From: Nocardioides antri
Lineage (GTDB): Bacteria > Actinomycetota > Actinomycetes > Propionibacteriales > Nocardioidaceae
Assembly (NCBI RefSeq): GCF_008373765.1
Contig: NZ_VUJW01000003.1
Coordinates: forward strand, 868,001-932,000
Direction of reading: 5' to 3'
Length of the DNA stretch: 64,000 bases
The notes under the pieces were generated by a model, which was not told where the DNA came from, made no database searches, and worked only from the letters and a program-made list of their open reading frames with translations. How positions within the stretch are numbered: position 1 is the first letter of the stretch; the number at the start of each line of letters is the position of its first letter. Positions 8,814-19,162 of the stretch are shown piece by piece. Position numbers and translations under genes: made by a program.

Positions 8814-9598
8814 AGCCCCTTCGGGGGGACGATCTGGTAGTAGACGGCCGTCAGGATCGTGTTGACGACGAACAACAGGACGAACGACACGACGACGGAG
8901 AGGTTCACCGAGTCGCCGACCCCTTGCGGCCCGCCCTTGGCGTGCGTGCCCTGGTAGCCGGCGACGACGCCGGCGCAGAGACCGAAGATGAACGCCTTGA
9001 TCTCACCGACCCAGAGGTCGGGCAACGAGGCGAGGGCAGTGAACGAGTGGAGGTAGGCACCCGGGGAACCGCCCTGGACGAAGACGTTGAACCCGTAGCC
9101 GCCGGCGACACCCACGGTGGTGGCGGCCACGTTGAGCAAGGTGGCGATCACGCCCATCGCCAGGACACGCGGGACCACCAGGCGTTGGATGACCGAGATC
9201 CCGAGCACTTCCATCGCGTCGAGCTCTTCGCGGATCTTCCGCGACCCGAGGTCAGCGGCCACGGCGGTGCCCGCCGCTCCCGCCACGATGATGACGGTGG
9301 CCATGGGCGCGGACTGCTGGACGATCCCGAGGACGGCCGCCGCCCCGGTGAAGGAGCCTGCGCCGAGCTGGTTGAACAGGACGCCGATCTGCATCGCAAG
9401 CACGGCCCCGAACGGGATCGTGATCGCCATGACGGGCAGCAGGGAGACACGAGTGACGAACCACGCCTGGTCGAAGAACTCCCGCCACTGGAACGGGCGC
9501 CGGAACATCTGCCGGAACACCTCACCCGCGAAACCGAAGAGCTCCCCGACGGGCAGGAGCGGGCGCATCCACGCTGCTGGGGGTTGAACCGCGGTCAT
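8810..9598 (-). CDS. YrbE/MlaE-type ABC permease, first gene of the mce operon (YrbEA)
   Basis: A 262-residue MlaE-family permease: a DQAWFVTRVSLLPVMAITIP entry helix, then the conserved loop RKIREELDAMEVLGISVIQR and four more membrane segments. It starts the operon at 9598. There is no Shine-Dalgarno sequence, but a GACAGT -10-like hexamer ends at 9605, 6 nt before the A of the ATG, so the message is probably leaderless. The -35-like TTGTGA and the upstream operator are described at 9605-9678. Confidence 0.92.
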   Translation of the reverse strand: MTAVQPPAAWMRPLLPVGELFGFAGEVFRQMFRRPFQWREFFDQAWFVTRVSLLPVMAITIPFGAVLAMQIGVLFNQLGAGSFTGAAAVLGIVQQSAPMATVIIVAGAAGTAVAADLGSRKIREELDAMEVLGISVIQRLVVPRVLAMGVIATLLNVAATTVGVAGGYGFNVFVQGGSPGAYLHSFTALASLPDLWVGEIKAFIFGLCAGVVAGYQGTHAKGGPQGVGDSVNLSVVVSFVLLFVVNTILTAVYYQIVPPKGL

Positions 9599-9604
9599 GG
9601 CTTC

Positions 9605-9678
9605 ACTGTCGTCAGGCCATGAGGTCCGTCACAACGACAGCCGGCACCCGGTTCTGCTGCTCCTGGTGCAGACTGCAC
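9605..9678 (-). promoter_or_regulatory. Composite promoter/operator of the mce operon (copy C)
   Basis: Read on the minus strand: the perfect inverted repeat GTGCA-GTC-TGCAC (9678-9666), exactly 16 nt, the block GGGTGCCGGCTGTCG, TTGTGA (-35-like), 18 nt, then GACAGT (-10-like, 9610-9605). The same order and spacing occur at 44199-44272 and 9884-9957, and a weaker copy is at 11343-11395. The -10 ends 6 nt before the yrbEA start codon, so it should drive a leaderless mce transcript. An operator placed upstream of the -35 suggests activation. The PucR-like protein encoded at 10053 is the obvious candidate; that is inference. Confidence 0.7.
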
Positions 9679-9710
9679 TTCCCGGTCGGGGGCTGACGGT
9701 CTCGTGCGAC

Positions 9711-9890
9711 TCAAGCGATCTCGACTTGGCTTCCTCCTTCGCCCACGCGGTTCGCGTGCTGCGAGATGTACTGCGTGATCGGGTCGACCAGGGCTTCCGG
9801 GATGTGGTGCCCCATGGGGGGCGGGGCGGCCATGAACGTCGACTGGCGACGTCGCGGAAGCAGACGGTGATCCCGGATGCCTCACTGTCG
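9711..9890 (-). pseudogene. Remnant of an alpha/beta hydrolase gene
   Basis: On the minus strand the last 34 codons read MGHHIPEALVDPITQYIS.. and end GGSQVEIA-stop, closely matching the end of the intact hydrolase at 41692-42618 (GMGHHIPEDLVEPITRYIS, GGSQVEIS). Just before it lies a shifted piece matching that protein's RDVGQSTFVATPPP segment. Before that, ASGITVCFRD matches its N-terminal ASGMRICYRD. Most of the gene (more than 200 codons) is deleted and the frame is broken. It still sits directly behind a copy of the composite promoter (9884-9957), so the ancestral gene belonged to the same regulon. Confidence 0.75.
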
Positions 9891-9957
9891 CGAGGCGCGC
9901 GGTCGGGTCACAACGACAGCGGGCACCTGCTGTGCCCGGGCACGGTGCCGCGTGCAC
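9884..9957 (-). promoter_or_regulatory. Composite promoter/operator (copy B), now in front of a dead gene
   Basis: On the minus strand: GTGCA-CGC-GGCAC (9957-9945, one mismatch in the inverted repeat), 16 nt, AGGTGCCCGCTGTCG, TTGTGA, 18 nt, GACAGT (9889-9884). The layout is identical to copies A and C. It lies between the hydrolase remnant (minus) and the divergent PucR gene (plus), so it may still serve as a binding site affecting the regulator's own promoter. Confidence 0.65.
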
Positions 9958-10052
9958 CGAGTCGGTGAGGCGGGAAGGGCGCCAGTGCCCGGCGAGCGAC
10001 CAGCACCTGTCAGTTGTCGCCGCCCTCCGCCGATCAGGGCAGACTTGCCGGC

Positions 10053-11288
10053 ATGGAGGAGTTGTGGCCTGCGCCGGCGCCGGAGGCCGCTGAGGCGATC
10101 CGGTCACTGTGCCAGCGGCTCCTGGCGGAGTCGGACGCCCTGGCTGAGGCGTTCACCAGGCCCGCCCTCGAGGCGCAGGACGACCCCGCTCTCCTGGCGG
10201 ACGCCTCGCTGGTCGAGGAGGACCGCCACCTCAACCGATCCGACCTGGTCCAGTGGCTCACCTCGAACATCCAGCACCCCGGGCGTCGCGTCGAGCCCTA
10301 CGTCGGACCGAGGACGGCGGCGTACATCCGCGATCTCGTCTCCCGGGGCATCGAACCCAACTTCGCCGGCGGGTGGCGCGTCGCGCTGGCGATCGGTTGG
10401 CGTTGGTGGCTCGAAGAGTGCGTGAAGTACTGCACCGATGCGGCCCTTCTCGTCGAGGTTCTCGATGTGTCCGCGAAGTCGCTGGTGCAGTACGCGCTCG
10501 ACTCGCTCACGGCTCTGCGCGAGGCCAGCATGGTCGCTGCTGTTGGCAACGCGGATGCCGAGGCGATCGCGCTGATCCAGCTGATCGCCAGCGGTGCCAC
10601 CGTGCCCGAGGACGTCGCAGAGGCCAGGCTGGGCTACCGGCTGGCACGTCACCACGCCGGTCTGGTCCTCTGGATCGAGGACCCCCAACAGGTCGACGCA
10701 CTGGATCAAGCGGTCGCGGGCGTGCGTGCCACCTCCGTGGGTCGCAGCGCTCTGGTCGCCCGTGCGAGTGCGACCTCGCGCTGGATCTGGATCTCCGGGA
10801 CCGACACCCCTGACCTCCATCACGTCCAGAAGGTCGTGGCGGCGACCGAGGCTGTGCGCGCCGTCGCCGGGAGGGCCGGACACGGACTCGAGGGGTTCCG
10901 CGCCAGCCACCAGGATGCCCTTGCCGGCCAGGCGTTGGTCGTCCGGCTCGGTTCGGACCGGCGGTTCACGGACTACGCCGACGTCGAGCTGATCGACGCC
11001 CTCACGAAGGACCGAGCGAGCGCAGGCCGGTTCGTGACCCGGACTCTCGGTCCGTTGGCGGAGGCCGACGAAGCGCTGCGCGAGGCACTCCTGACCTACG
11101 TGCAGTGCGGCTTCAACACCACGCGCGCGGCCGCCAACCTCTACGCACACCGGAACACCGTCGAGCGGAGAGTCTCGCGAGCCAACGAGCTCTCCCTCGT
11201 CAAGGTCGAGGAGAACCCTGCTCACGTCGCAGCGGCGCTCCTCGTGCTGGCCCTCGCGCCCGACATCGTGGCGACCACTTCAGGCTGA
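10053..11288 (+). CDS. PucR-family transcriptional regulator
   Basis: A 411-residue protein starting MEELWPAPAPEAAEAIRS. The C-terminus carries the PucR helix-turn-helix (about residues 350-385: YVQCGFNTTRAAANLYAHRN then TVERR). The middle has a GGDEF-like PucR/CdaR regulatory layout and the N-terminus is a helical ligand-sensing region. PucR/CdaR proteins usually activate catabolic operons. A paralogue with the same organisation is frameshifted at 40399-41632, so this is the only intact copy here. The ATG at 10053 matches the start of the paralogue; an upstream in-frame start would add 13 residues. Divergent composite promoters at 9.6-9.96 kb make it the likely regulator of the mce and monooxygenase units. 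Confidence 0.85.
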   Translation: MEELWPAPAPEAAEAIRSLCQRLLAESDALAEAFTRPALEAQDDPALLADASLVEEDRHLNRSDLVQWLTSNIQHPGRRVEPYVGPRTAAYIRDLVSRGIEPNFAGGWRVALAIGWRWWLEECVKYCTDAALLVEVLDVSAKSLVQYALDSLTALREASMVAAVGNADAEAIALIQLIASGATVPEDVAEARLGYRLARHHAGLVLWIEDPQQVDALDQAVAGVRATSVGRSALVARASATSRWIWISGTDTPDLHHVQKVVAATEAVRAVAGRAGHGLEGFRASHQDALAGQALVVRLGSDRRFTDYADVELIDALTKDRASAGRFVTRTLGPLAEADEALREALLTYVQCGFNTTRAAANLYAHRNTVERRVSRANELSLVKVEENPAHVAAALLVLALAPDIVATTSG

Positions 11289-11342
11289 GCTTCGCGAACC
11301 GGACCCGTCGAAAATCCGGAAGGCCGACTGGCCGCGTGATCG

Positions 11343-11395
11343 ATGCAATGCGCACCGACGCCAGCCCAAGCAGGTGCTGGCTGCCCTTGTGGTGC
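11343..11395 (+). promoter_or_regulatory. Diverged copy of the composite promoter/operator (copy D)
   Basis: On the plus strand: ATGCA-ATG-CGCAC (two mismatches to the inverted repeat), exactly 16 nt, AGGTGCTGGCTGCCC, then TTGTGG. No clear GACAGT-like -10 lies at the expected 18-nt distance, so the promoter half may be altered or unused. It lies about 120 nt before the acyl-CoA ligase at 11515, in the correct orientation. Confidence 0.5.
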
Positions 11396-11514
11396 GGCAT
11401 GTGACCCCCGAGCGTGGACCCGCGAGTTCACGGACACCGCGAAGTGCTGCTGGGGGTGCCCACCGGCCAGCAGCAACACCGTCACCCACCACGAAAGCCC
11501 CACGAGGAAGCCAC

Positions 11515-13110
11515 ATGCCGAACCTGTCGATCCTGCTCGAGGACTCGGCTCGCGAGTATCCCGACCGCGATGCCATCGTGTTCGGCACGACCCGCCTGAC
11601 CTACCGTCAGGTGGACGCCGCGGCGAACCAGGTCGCGAACCTGCTCGTGCAGCGCGGGATCGAGCCGGGCGACAAGGTCGCCCTGATGTGCCCGAACCTG
11701 CCGTACTTCACGATCGCGTATTACGGCATCCTCAAGGCCGGCGCGGTCGTAGTACCGCTGAACGTGCTGCTCAAGGGACGCGAGGTCGCCTACCACCTCG
11801 AGGACTCCGACGCGAAGGCCCTCTTCGCGTTCCAGGGCACCGAGGAGCTGCCGATCGGCGTCGAGGCCAAGGCCGGCTTCGACCAGGTCGACGCGTGCTG
11901 TGGGTTCTTCGTCATCACGCCGGATCCGGCCGCGGCCTCGCCGATCGCGGGCGCCGAGACCTTCGGCCAGGCCGTGGCAGACCTGCCCACCGCCTTCGAG
12001 CCGGTGGCCACCGACGAGGACGACACCGCGGTCATCCTCTACACCTCCGGAACCACCGGCCAGCCCAAGGGCGCCGAGCTGCGCCACCGCAACATGCGGG
12101 ACAACGCACTGGCGAGCAAGGAGCTCTTCGGGTGCGACCCGGACGCGCCCGACACCTACCTTTGTGTGCTGCCCCTGTTCCACTCCTTCGGGCAGACCAC
12201 CATCCAGAACGGCGCCCTCGCCTTCGGCGGCACCGTCGTCATGCTGCCCCGGTTCGAGCCCGGTCCTGTCATCGAGACGATGCTGAGGGAGTCGGTGACG
12301 GTCTTCGCCGGCGTCCCGACCATGTACTGGGGCCTGCTCGGTGCGCTCGAGGAGGGCACCGACGTGGAACGCCTGGCCAAGAACCTCCGCACGGCGATCT
12401 CCGGCGGCGCCGCGCTTCCGGTCGAGATCCACCGCGAGGTCGAGAAGCGCCTCGGTGTCACGATCGCCGAGGGATACGGCCTGTCCGAGACCTCCCCCGT
12501 GGCGTCCTTCGCGCCGTACGGCGAGCCGCCGCGACCGGGCTCCATCGGCAAGCCGATCCCCGGCGTCGAGATGAAGCTGATCCAACCGGACTCCTGGGCC
12601 GAGATCGAGTGGTCACCCGAAGCCGTCGGCGAGATCGCGATCAAGGGACACAACGTGATGAAGGGCTACTACAAGCGCCCCGACGCGACCTCCGAGGTGA
12701 TGAACGAGCACGGCTGGTTCCGCACCGGCGACCTCGCACGCCGCGACGAGGACGGCTTCTACTACATCGTGGACCGGTCCAAGGACCTCATCATCAGAGG
12801 CGGCTTCAACGTCTATCCCCGCGAGATCGAGGAGGTCCTGGTGACACACCAGGACGTCAGCCTCGCCGCGGTCGTCGGCGTACCGCACGAGAGCCACGGC
12901 GAGGAGATCAAGGCGTTCGTGATCCTTCAGCCCGGCTCCTCCCTGACCACCGACGAGCTCGTGGCCTGGGCCAGGGCGACGATGGCGTCCTACAAGTACC
13001 CGCGCATCGTCGAGTTCGTGACCAACCTGCCGATGACTGCCACCGGGAAGATCCTCAAGCGCGAGCTGATCCGAGAGCGACCGCCGGCAGCTGCATCGAC
13101 GGGCGGATGA
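11515..13110 (+). CDS. AMP-forming acyl-CoA ligase (FadD-like)
   Basis: A 531-residue ANL-superfamily ligase that activates a carboxylic acid with ATP and CoA. The motifs are the P-loop-like YTSGTTGQPKGAEL (about residues 177-190), GYGLSETSP, the hinge region FRTGDLARRDEDGFYYIVDR, and the C-terminal MTATGKILKREL with the catalytic lysine. The start at 11515 has GAGGAAG 6-7 nt upstream. The full-length family is 500-550 residues, so it is complete. It follows the PucR gene on the same strand with a diverged copy of the shared promoter element between them, which suggests that it activates a substrate brought in or produced by that regulon. Confidence 0.9.
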   Translation: MPNLSILLEDSAREYPDRDAIVFGTTRLTYRQVDAAANQVANLLVQRGIEPGDKVALMCPNLPYFTIAYYGILKAGAVVVPLNVLLKGREVAYHLEDSDAKALFAFQGTEELPIGVEAKAGFDQVDACCGFFVITPDPAAASPIAGAETFGQAVADLPTAFEPVATDEDDTAVILYTSGTTGQPKGAELRHRNMRDNALASKELFGCDPDAPDTYLCVLPLFHSFGQTTIQNGALAFGGTVVMLPRFEPGPVIETMLRESVTVFAGVPTMYWGLLGALEEGTDVERLAKNLRTAISGGAALPVEIHREVEKRLGVTIAEGYGLSETSPVASFAPYGEPPRPGSIGKPIPGVEMKLIQPDSWAEIEWSPEAVGEIAIKGHNVMKGYYKRPDATSEVMNEHGWFRTGDLARRDEDGFYYIVDRSKDLIIRGGFNVYPREIEEVLVTHQDVSLAAVVGVPHESHGEEIKAFVILQPGSSLTTDELVAWARATMASYKYPRIVEFVTNLPMTATGKILKRELIRERPPAAASTGG

Positions 13111-13212
13111 CCACGCTGCAGCAGACTCAGCGCTTCGAGGCGACGCGGGCGTCGCGAAAGCTTCAGGACGAAACCATTGACAGCAGCGTCACAGTTCCAC
13201 AGACTCAGCCAC

Positions 13213-14148
13213 ATGACTGGATCAGATGATCGGATTTCTGCGCTGCCCGCCTCCGGTTCCTTCGACGTCGCGGTGCTCGGCTGCGGGAACATGGGCTCGG
13301 CGATGGTGCGTGCCCTCCTCGCCGCCGGGTGACGAGTGGCCGTGTGGAACCGCACTGCCGAGCGTGCGCGGGCCCTTGCCGCCGTCGGCGCCGAGGTGCA
13401 AGCCTCTGCCAGGGAAGCGCTGACGGCTGCTCCGCTGGTCATTGTCTGCGTCAGTGCTACTGAGGACGTCCGCCACCTGCTCGAGGAGGCCAGCTCCGAA
13501 CCGTTCGACGGCCTCGCTCTTCTCAACATGACCAGTGGGACTCCCGAGGACGGCCGTGACCTTCGCAACTGGGCGCAGGCGCACGGAGTGGCCTACCTCG
13601 ATGCCGCCATCGGGGCCTACCCCGAGCAGCTCGGCACGCGTGCGGCCCGCATCCTCGTGGCCGGCGACGAAGCGCTCTTCAGGACACACCAGGAGCTCAT
13701 CCTCGAGATCGCGGGCTCGTCGATGTACGTCGGCGCCGACCATGGCGCGGCCAACGCGATCGACTGCGCCCTTACCGGCGCCTTCTACATCTCGAGCCTC
13801 GTCTCCTTCATCGAAGCGGTTCGATTCGTCCACGAGTTCGGGGTCTCCCATGACGTCCTCTCCGACCTGAGCAGCTACTCGGTGTCGGTGCTCGACCACC
13901 AGATGAAGCTCGCGCTCGACCGGGTCGCGCGGAACGATTTCACTACCGACCAGGCCACCCTCAACGTGTACGCGGACGCCGTTGCGACCTTCGCCGCGGG
14001 CCTCGAGGGTCGGGGCGACGCCCTGATGGTCCAGGCCGCGACCCGCGTCCTGCGTCAGGCCGTCGACGCGGGCCTGGGCGATCAGGACATCGCTGCGGCC
14101 GTGACACTGCGGCCGTCGGCTCCGGGCGAGTCCGCGCGGACCAACTGA
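13213..14148 (+). pseudogene. 6-phosphogluconate-dehydrogenase-fold NAD(P) oxidoreductase (imine-reductase-like) with an in-frame TGA
   Basis: Reading from the ATG at 13213 gives an N-terminal Rossmann motif (VAVLGCGNMGSAM, GxGxxG) but hits TGA at 13330-13332 (codon 40), at the point where relatives read AAG-H-x-VAVWNRT. The same frame continues without another stop to 14148 (VAVWNRTAERARAL, then GAYPEQLGTRAARILVAGDE and a C-terminal helical domain), so the family's usual length of about 310 residues is kept. The product would be related to 3-hydroxyisobutyrate dehydrogenases and imine reductases. The stop may be a recent nonsense mutation or a sequencing error. A downstream start would lose the cofactor-binding motif. 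Confidence 0.75.
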
Positions 14149-14193
14149 GCTCCACCCCCAGGTGCTCATCGCCTCGACAGGAGAAGGTTCGCC

Positions 14194-14611
14194 TTGCATC
14201 TCATGACTCGTACCATCGCGGCCGCATCCGTCGTCGCCCTCGGCATGTCCGGGACGGTCGGCGCCACCGCGACTGCTCGTTGACATTCTCAGCCACGGAA
14301 CCGGTTTCATCGAGGACGGGACCGTGCTCAACGTGAACTATCCCGAGCTGGACGCGGGCAGGGACGCGCCAAGAGATGTCGTCTACGCCGAGCCGTCGAA
14401 CGCCGTTCCCTTCGTCTGGGACTACACGCTGCGTGACGACGGTGGACTGGACATCTCCTACAACGGGGTGGAGCCGCCTCGATCCGGCGACATGGCCGAG
14501 ATCGCGAAGGACAACGTCACGCTGACGCTGATTCGGACCACCGCCGGCGGCCTGGGCGTCCCGGCCAGGAAGGCGCGTGGCGCCCGCGCAGTGGCGTCGG
14601 CTCTCCGGTGA
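14194..14611 (+). pseudogene. Remnant of a secreted SurE-like 5'/3'-nucleotidase
   Basis: A good ribosome binding site (GGAGAAGG, 14180s) precedes a signal-peptide reading frame (RTIAAASVVALGMSG, ending GATATAR) that stops at 14283. Directly afterwards, in another frame, the coding continues as ILSHGTGFIEDGTVLNVNYP and on to 14611. TVLNVNYP is the hallmark of the SurE C-terminal region. The catalytic middle of the gene has been deleted, joining the signal peptide to the C-terminal third out of frame. Confidence 0.6.
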
Positions 14612-14629
14612 CTCGCTTTGCGACGTGGA

Positions 14630-15736
14630 TCACGCCCGAACCGGCGGGAGGTCGACCAGGCCGGCGAGGCGGGCCCGGTGCGCGCCGGCCGTGCCGAATG
14701 CGATCTGGTCGGCCTTTGCCCGCTTGAGATAGAGGTGGGCGGGATGCTCCCACGTCATCCCGATGCCACCGTGCAGCTGAACCGCCTCCTCCGCGGCATG
14801 CACGGCCAGGTCACTGCAGTAGGCCTGAGCCACCGCGGTCGCCACCGAGCCGTCCTCGTCCGCGGCCAGGGCGGCGGCCGCGGAGACCGCTACGGAGCGG
14901 GCGGACTCCACTCCGGCGTACAGGTCGGCCAGGCGGTGCTTGAGTGCCTGGAACCCCCCGACCACGCGGCCGAACTGGCGGCGCTCCTTGAGGTAGGCCA
15001 CGGTCGTCTCCAGGCACCTGCCGGCCACGCCGGCCTGCTCGGAGGCGAGCAGCGCGGCACCGACCTCGAGCGCGCGCCTGACAGCGGCCTCGGCGTCGGC
15101 CAGCACCAGCTCGGCGGCAATGCCGTCGAGCGTGATGTCAGCGAGCTGCCGGGTCATGTCCAGGGACACGACGGGTTCGACCCCCGCCTGCTCGACGGGT
15201 ACGGCGTACAGGGCGAGTCGATCGGCGTCGACCGTCGGCACCAGGAGCACGTCGGCCTCCAGTGCGCCGGCAACGCTGGTCACTCGCCCGGTGAGCCGGC
15301 CACCGTCATCGGCGGTCACCGATGCCAGCTCCCGCCCCGGTGCGTCCAGCTCGATCGAGAGTGGCACTGTCATGGCGACGGTGCAGTCACCGGTGGCAAG
15401 CCTGCCGAGCAGAGCGTGGTCGGAGTCGAGCAGCGCAGTGGTCGCCACGACCGCACTGGTGAGGAACGGCACGGGTGCGACATGTCGGCCGAGCTCGTCG
15501 AGCACGACCGCCGCCTCGCGTGTCGAGGCGCCGGCACCGCCGTGCTCCTCGGGCACGAGCAACCCGGCCAGTCCCAGGTCGACGGACAGCGCCTTCCAGA
15601 GCCGCTCCACCAGTGACCGGTCGCCGTCGTAGACCGCGGCGACCGCCGACAGCTCGCAGTGGTCGACCAGGAGGTCGCGGACCGTGGCCCGCAGGTCGTC
15701 CTCGACATCGGTGGGCAGGAGGTTCAGGTCGCTCAC
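14630..15736 (-). CDS. Acyl-CoA dehydrogenase-like protein, probable non-catalytic partner subunit
   Basis: A 368-residue ACAD-fold protein (LERLWKALSVDLG-like N-terminus, then LVPEEHGGAGASTREAAVVL; C-terminal AVQLHGGIGMTWEHPAHLYL). At the C-terminus, where active ACADs have an EGTSEI-type segment, it reads FGTAGAHRARLAGL, so the usual glutamate region is missing. It is the last gene of the eleven-gene operon and overlaps the complete ACAD before it by 4 nt (GTGA, GTG start). Paired FadE proteins of steroid catabolism form alpha2beta2 complexes in which one subunit is degenerate, which fits this pair. Confidence 0.85.
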   Translation of the reverse strand: MSDLNLLPTDVEDDLRATVRDLLVDHCELSAVAAVYDGDRSLVERLWKALSVDLGLAGLLVPEEHGGAGASTREAAVVLDELGRHVAPVPFLTSAVVATTALLDSDHALLGRLATGDCTVAMTVPLSIELDAPGRELASVTADDGGRLTGRVTSVAGALEADVLLVPTVDADRLALYAVPVEQAGVEPVVSLDMTRQLADITLDGIAAELVLADAEAAVRRALEVGAALLASEQAGVAGRCLETTVAYLKERRQFGRVVGGFQALKHRLADLYAGVESARSVAVSAAAALAADEDGSVATAVAQAYCSDLAVHAAEEAVQLHGGIGMTWEHPAHLYLKRAKADQIAFGTAGAHRARLAGLVDLPPVRA

Positions 15737-16904
15737 TTCTGGAGCTCCTTCCAGGGGACGTCCTTGTCGAGGCGTGGCTCGGCGGGCAGGCCGAGGACCC
15801 GCTCGGCGATGATGTTGCGGAGGATCTCCGAGGTGCCGCCTTCGATCGAGTTCCCCTTGGCGCGGAGATAGCGATAGCCGGCATCCCTGCCGGTGAAGTC
15901 GACCGACTCCGGGCGGACCATGGTCCAGTCGGAGTAGCGCAGCCCGTCCTCGCCGAGCAGCTCCAGCTCCAGGCCGGACAGCTGTTGGGCGATCGTGGCG
16001 AACGCCAGCTTCATTGCAGAGCCCTCGGGACCGGGCTGCCCTTGAGCGAGCTTCTGCCGCAGTCGTTGGCCGGTGATCCGGGCCGCCTCAGCGTCCACCC
16101 AGAGGCGGAGCAGCCGATCATGCAGCTCCGGGGTTCGGCGCTCCGGCTGTGCTCGCCAGGTCCGAGCGACCACGCCGATCATGCCGGACTCGCGCAGGGC
16201 GGTCTTGCCGATGGAGACCCGTTCGTTGTTCAAGGTGGCATTGGCGACCTTCCAGCCCTGTCCCTCCTCACCGAGCCGGTGGCTGTCCGGGATGCGCACA
16301 TCGGTCAGGAAGACCTCGTTGAACTCCGCCTCGCCGGTGATCTGCCGCAGCGGACGGACCTCGATGCCGGGGTCGGTCATGTCGCACAGGAAGTAGGTCA
16401 GCCCCGAGTGCTTGGGCTGGTCCGGGTCCGTGCGAGCGACCAGGATGGCGTACTTCGCGTTGTGGGCGCCGGAGGTCCAGACCTTCTGGCCGTTCACCAC
16501 CCAGGCGTCACCGTCTCGCACCGCGCGCGTGGCCACGCCGGCGAGGTCCGAACCGGCACCCGGCTCACTGAACAGCTGGCACCAGATCTCCTCGCCGGTC
16601 CACAGCGGCTTCAGGAAGCGGGCCTTCTGCGCGTCCGTGCCGAAGGCGAGGATGGTCGGAGCCGCCATGCCGAGTCCGATCCCGTTGGCACTCGGATTGT
16701 TGTCCGGCGCGCCGGCCTCGACGAACAGCCGGTCCACCTCCGCTTGCAACGCCTGGGGCACGCCCAGTCCTCCGTGGCCCTCGGGAAACGCGACCCAAGC
16801 CAGCCCGGCGTCGTACCGAGCACGGAGGAACTCCAGCCGGTCGGTCGACCGGGGGTCGTGGGTGGCCAGGAAGTCGGCCACCCTTCCCCGGAGCTCGTCG
16901 ATGG

Positions 16905-16908
<4 letters not shown>
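15733..16908 (-). CDS. Acyl-CoA dehydrogenase
   Basis: A 391-residue FAD flavoprotein of the ACAD family. It carries QLFSEPGAGSDLAGVATRAV (FAD and substrate loop), VNGQKVWTSGAHNAKYAIL, and at the C-terminus SIEGGTSEILRNIIAERVLG with the EGTSEI-type segment intact. It oxidises an acyl-CoA to the 2-enoyl-CoA and passes electrons to ETF. It lies between two other ACAD genes with ATGA/GTGA overlaps, and the following gene lacks the EGTSEI segment, so the two may form a heteromer. Confidence 0.9.
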
Positions 16909-18136
<1,228 letters not shown>

Positions 18137-18137
<1 letters not shown>

Positions 18138-19162
18138 CAGCGGTACTCCTTCAGTGCGGTGAGGCCGGCGTCGAGCAGGGGGTGGACGGCGGGCCCGATG
18201 CTCTCGAAACCGGGGCCGACCGTCTGACCCTGCAGGTGGCGGTAGTGGATGCCCTCGAGGATCGCGGCGAGCTTGTAGGACGCGAGCCCGAGGTAGAAGC
18301 CGAGCCCGGACAGGTCGCGGTCGCTGTGCGTGGCATAGCGCGCGAGGATCTCGTCCTCGGTGAGGAAGCCGGGCGCCGAGGCGGCGTCGGCAACGGCGTT
18401 GCCGCCCACCAGCTCACCCAGCCGCTGGTAGACCACCAGGAGGGCGAGGTCGGTCAGCGGGTCACCGAGGGTGGCCATCTCCCAGTCGATGACGGCCGCG
18501 GGCCGGTCTTGGGCGTCCGTCAGCACGTTGTCGAGGCGGAAGTCTCCGTGCACGATCCCGGTCGCGGACTCGGCGGGCACCGACGCAGCCAGCCGGCGGT
18601 GCAGCTCGTCGGCGGCAGGGAGGTCGCGGGCGTGGGAGGCGCCGAGCTGCTTCTTCCAGCGCGCCACCTGCCGGCCGAGGAAGCCCTCGGGCCGGCCGAA
18701 GTCGCGGAGCCCGACTGCTTCCGGCGACACCGCGTGCAGCGCGGCGAGGACGTCGACCAGGTTCTCGGAGATGGCGCGGGTGCGCTCGGGGCCGAGGGGC
18801 GCGAGCTCGCGGGCGTAGCGGTACGGCACGCCCTCGACGTGCTCCATCACGTAGAACGGGGCACCGAGCACGTCGGTGTCCTCGCACAGCGCGTACGTCG
18901 TGGGGACCGGCACGTCGGTGTCCTGGAGGGCCGACATCACGCGGTACTCCCGTGCCATGTCGTGCGCGGTGGCCAGGACGTGGCCGAGCGGCGGCCGGCG
19001 GACGATCCAGGCGCGATGCCCGTCGGTCAGCCGGTAGGTCAGGTTGGACTTGCCGCCGGCGATCAGCTCGGCGCCGAGGTCACCGCCGACGCCGTGCACC
19101 ACGGTACGGAGCCACGGCGCAAGGCGTCCGAGGTCGAGGCCGGGCAGCTCGTGCGCGCCCAT
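18137..19162 (-). CDS. Aminoglycoside-phosphotransferase-fold kinase (ACAD10/11 or LvaA-like)
   Basis: A 341-residue APH-family kinase. It has a GGKSNLTYRLTDG nucleotide-loop region near the N-terminus, the Brenner motif GIVHGDFRLDNVL (about residues 205-217) and the metal-binding AVIDWEMATLGDP. The ATG at 19162 was chosen because it overlaps the maoC stop (ATGA). The kinase domain of ACAD10/11 and LvaA of Pseudomonas putida phosphorylates the 4-hydroxyl of an acyl-CoA. The stop overlaps the start of the GPDEVH-type ACAD gene, so the two are translationally coupled. Confidence 0.88.

Noticed and set aside
9595-10107. Minus-strand 170-codon frame before the mce operon
   Set aside because: It overlaps two promoter elements and the hydrolase scar in a different frame, and starts inside the PucR gene.
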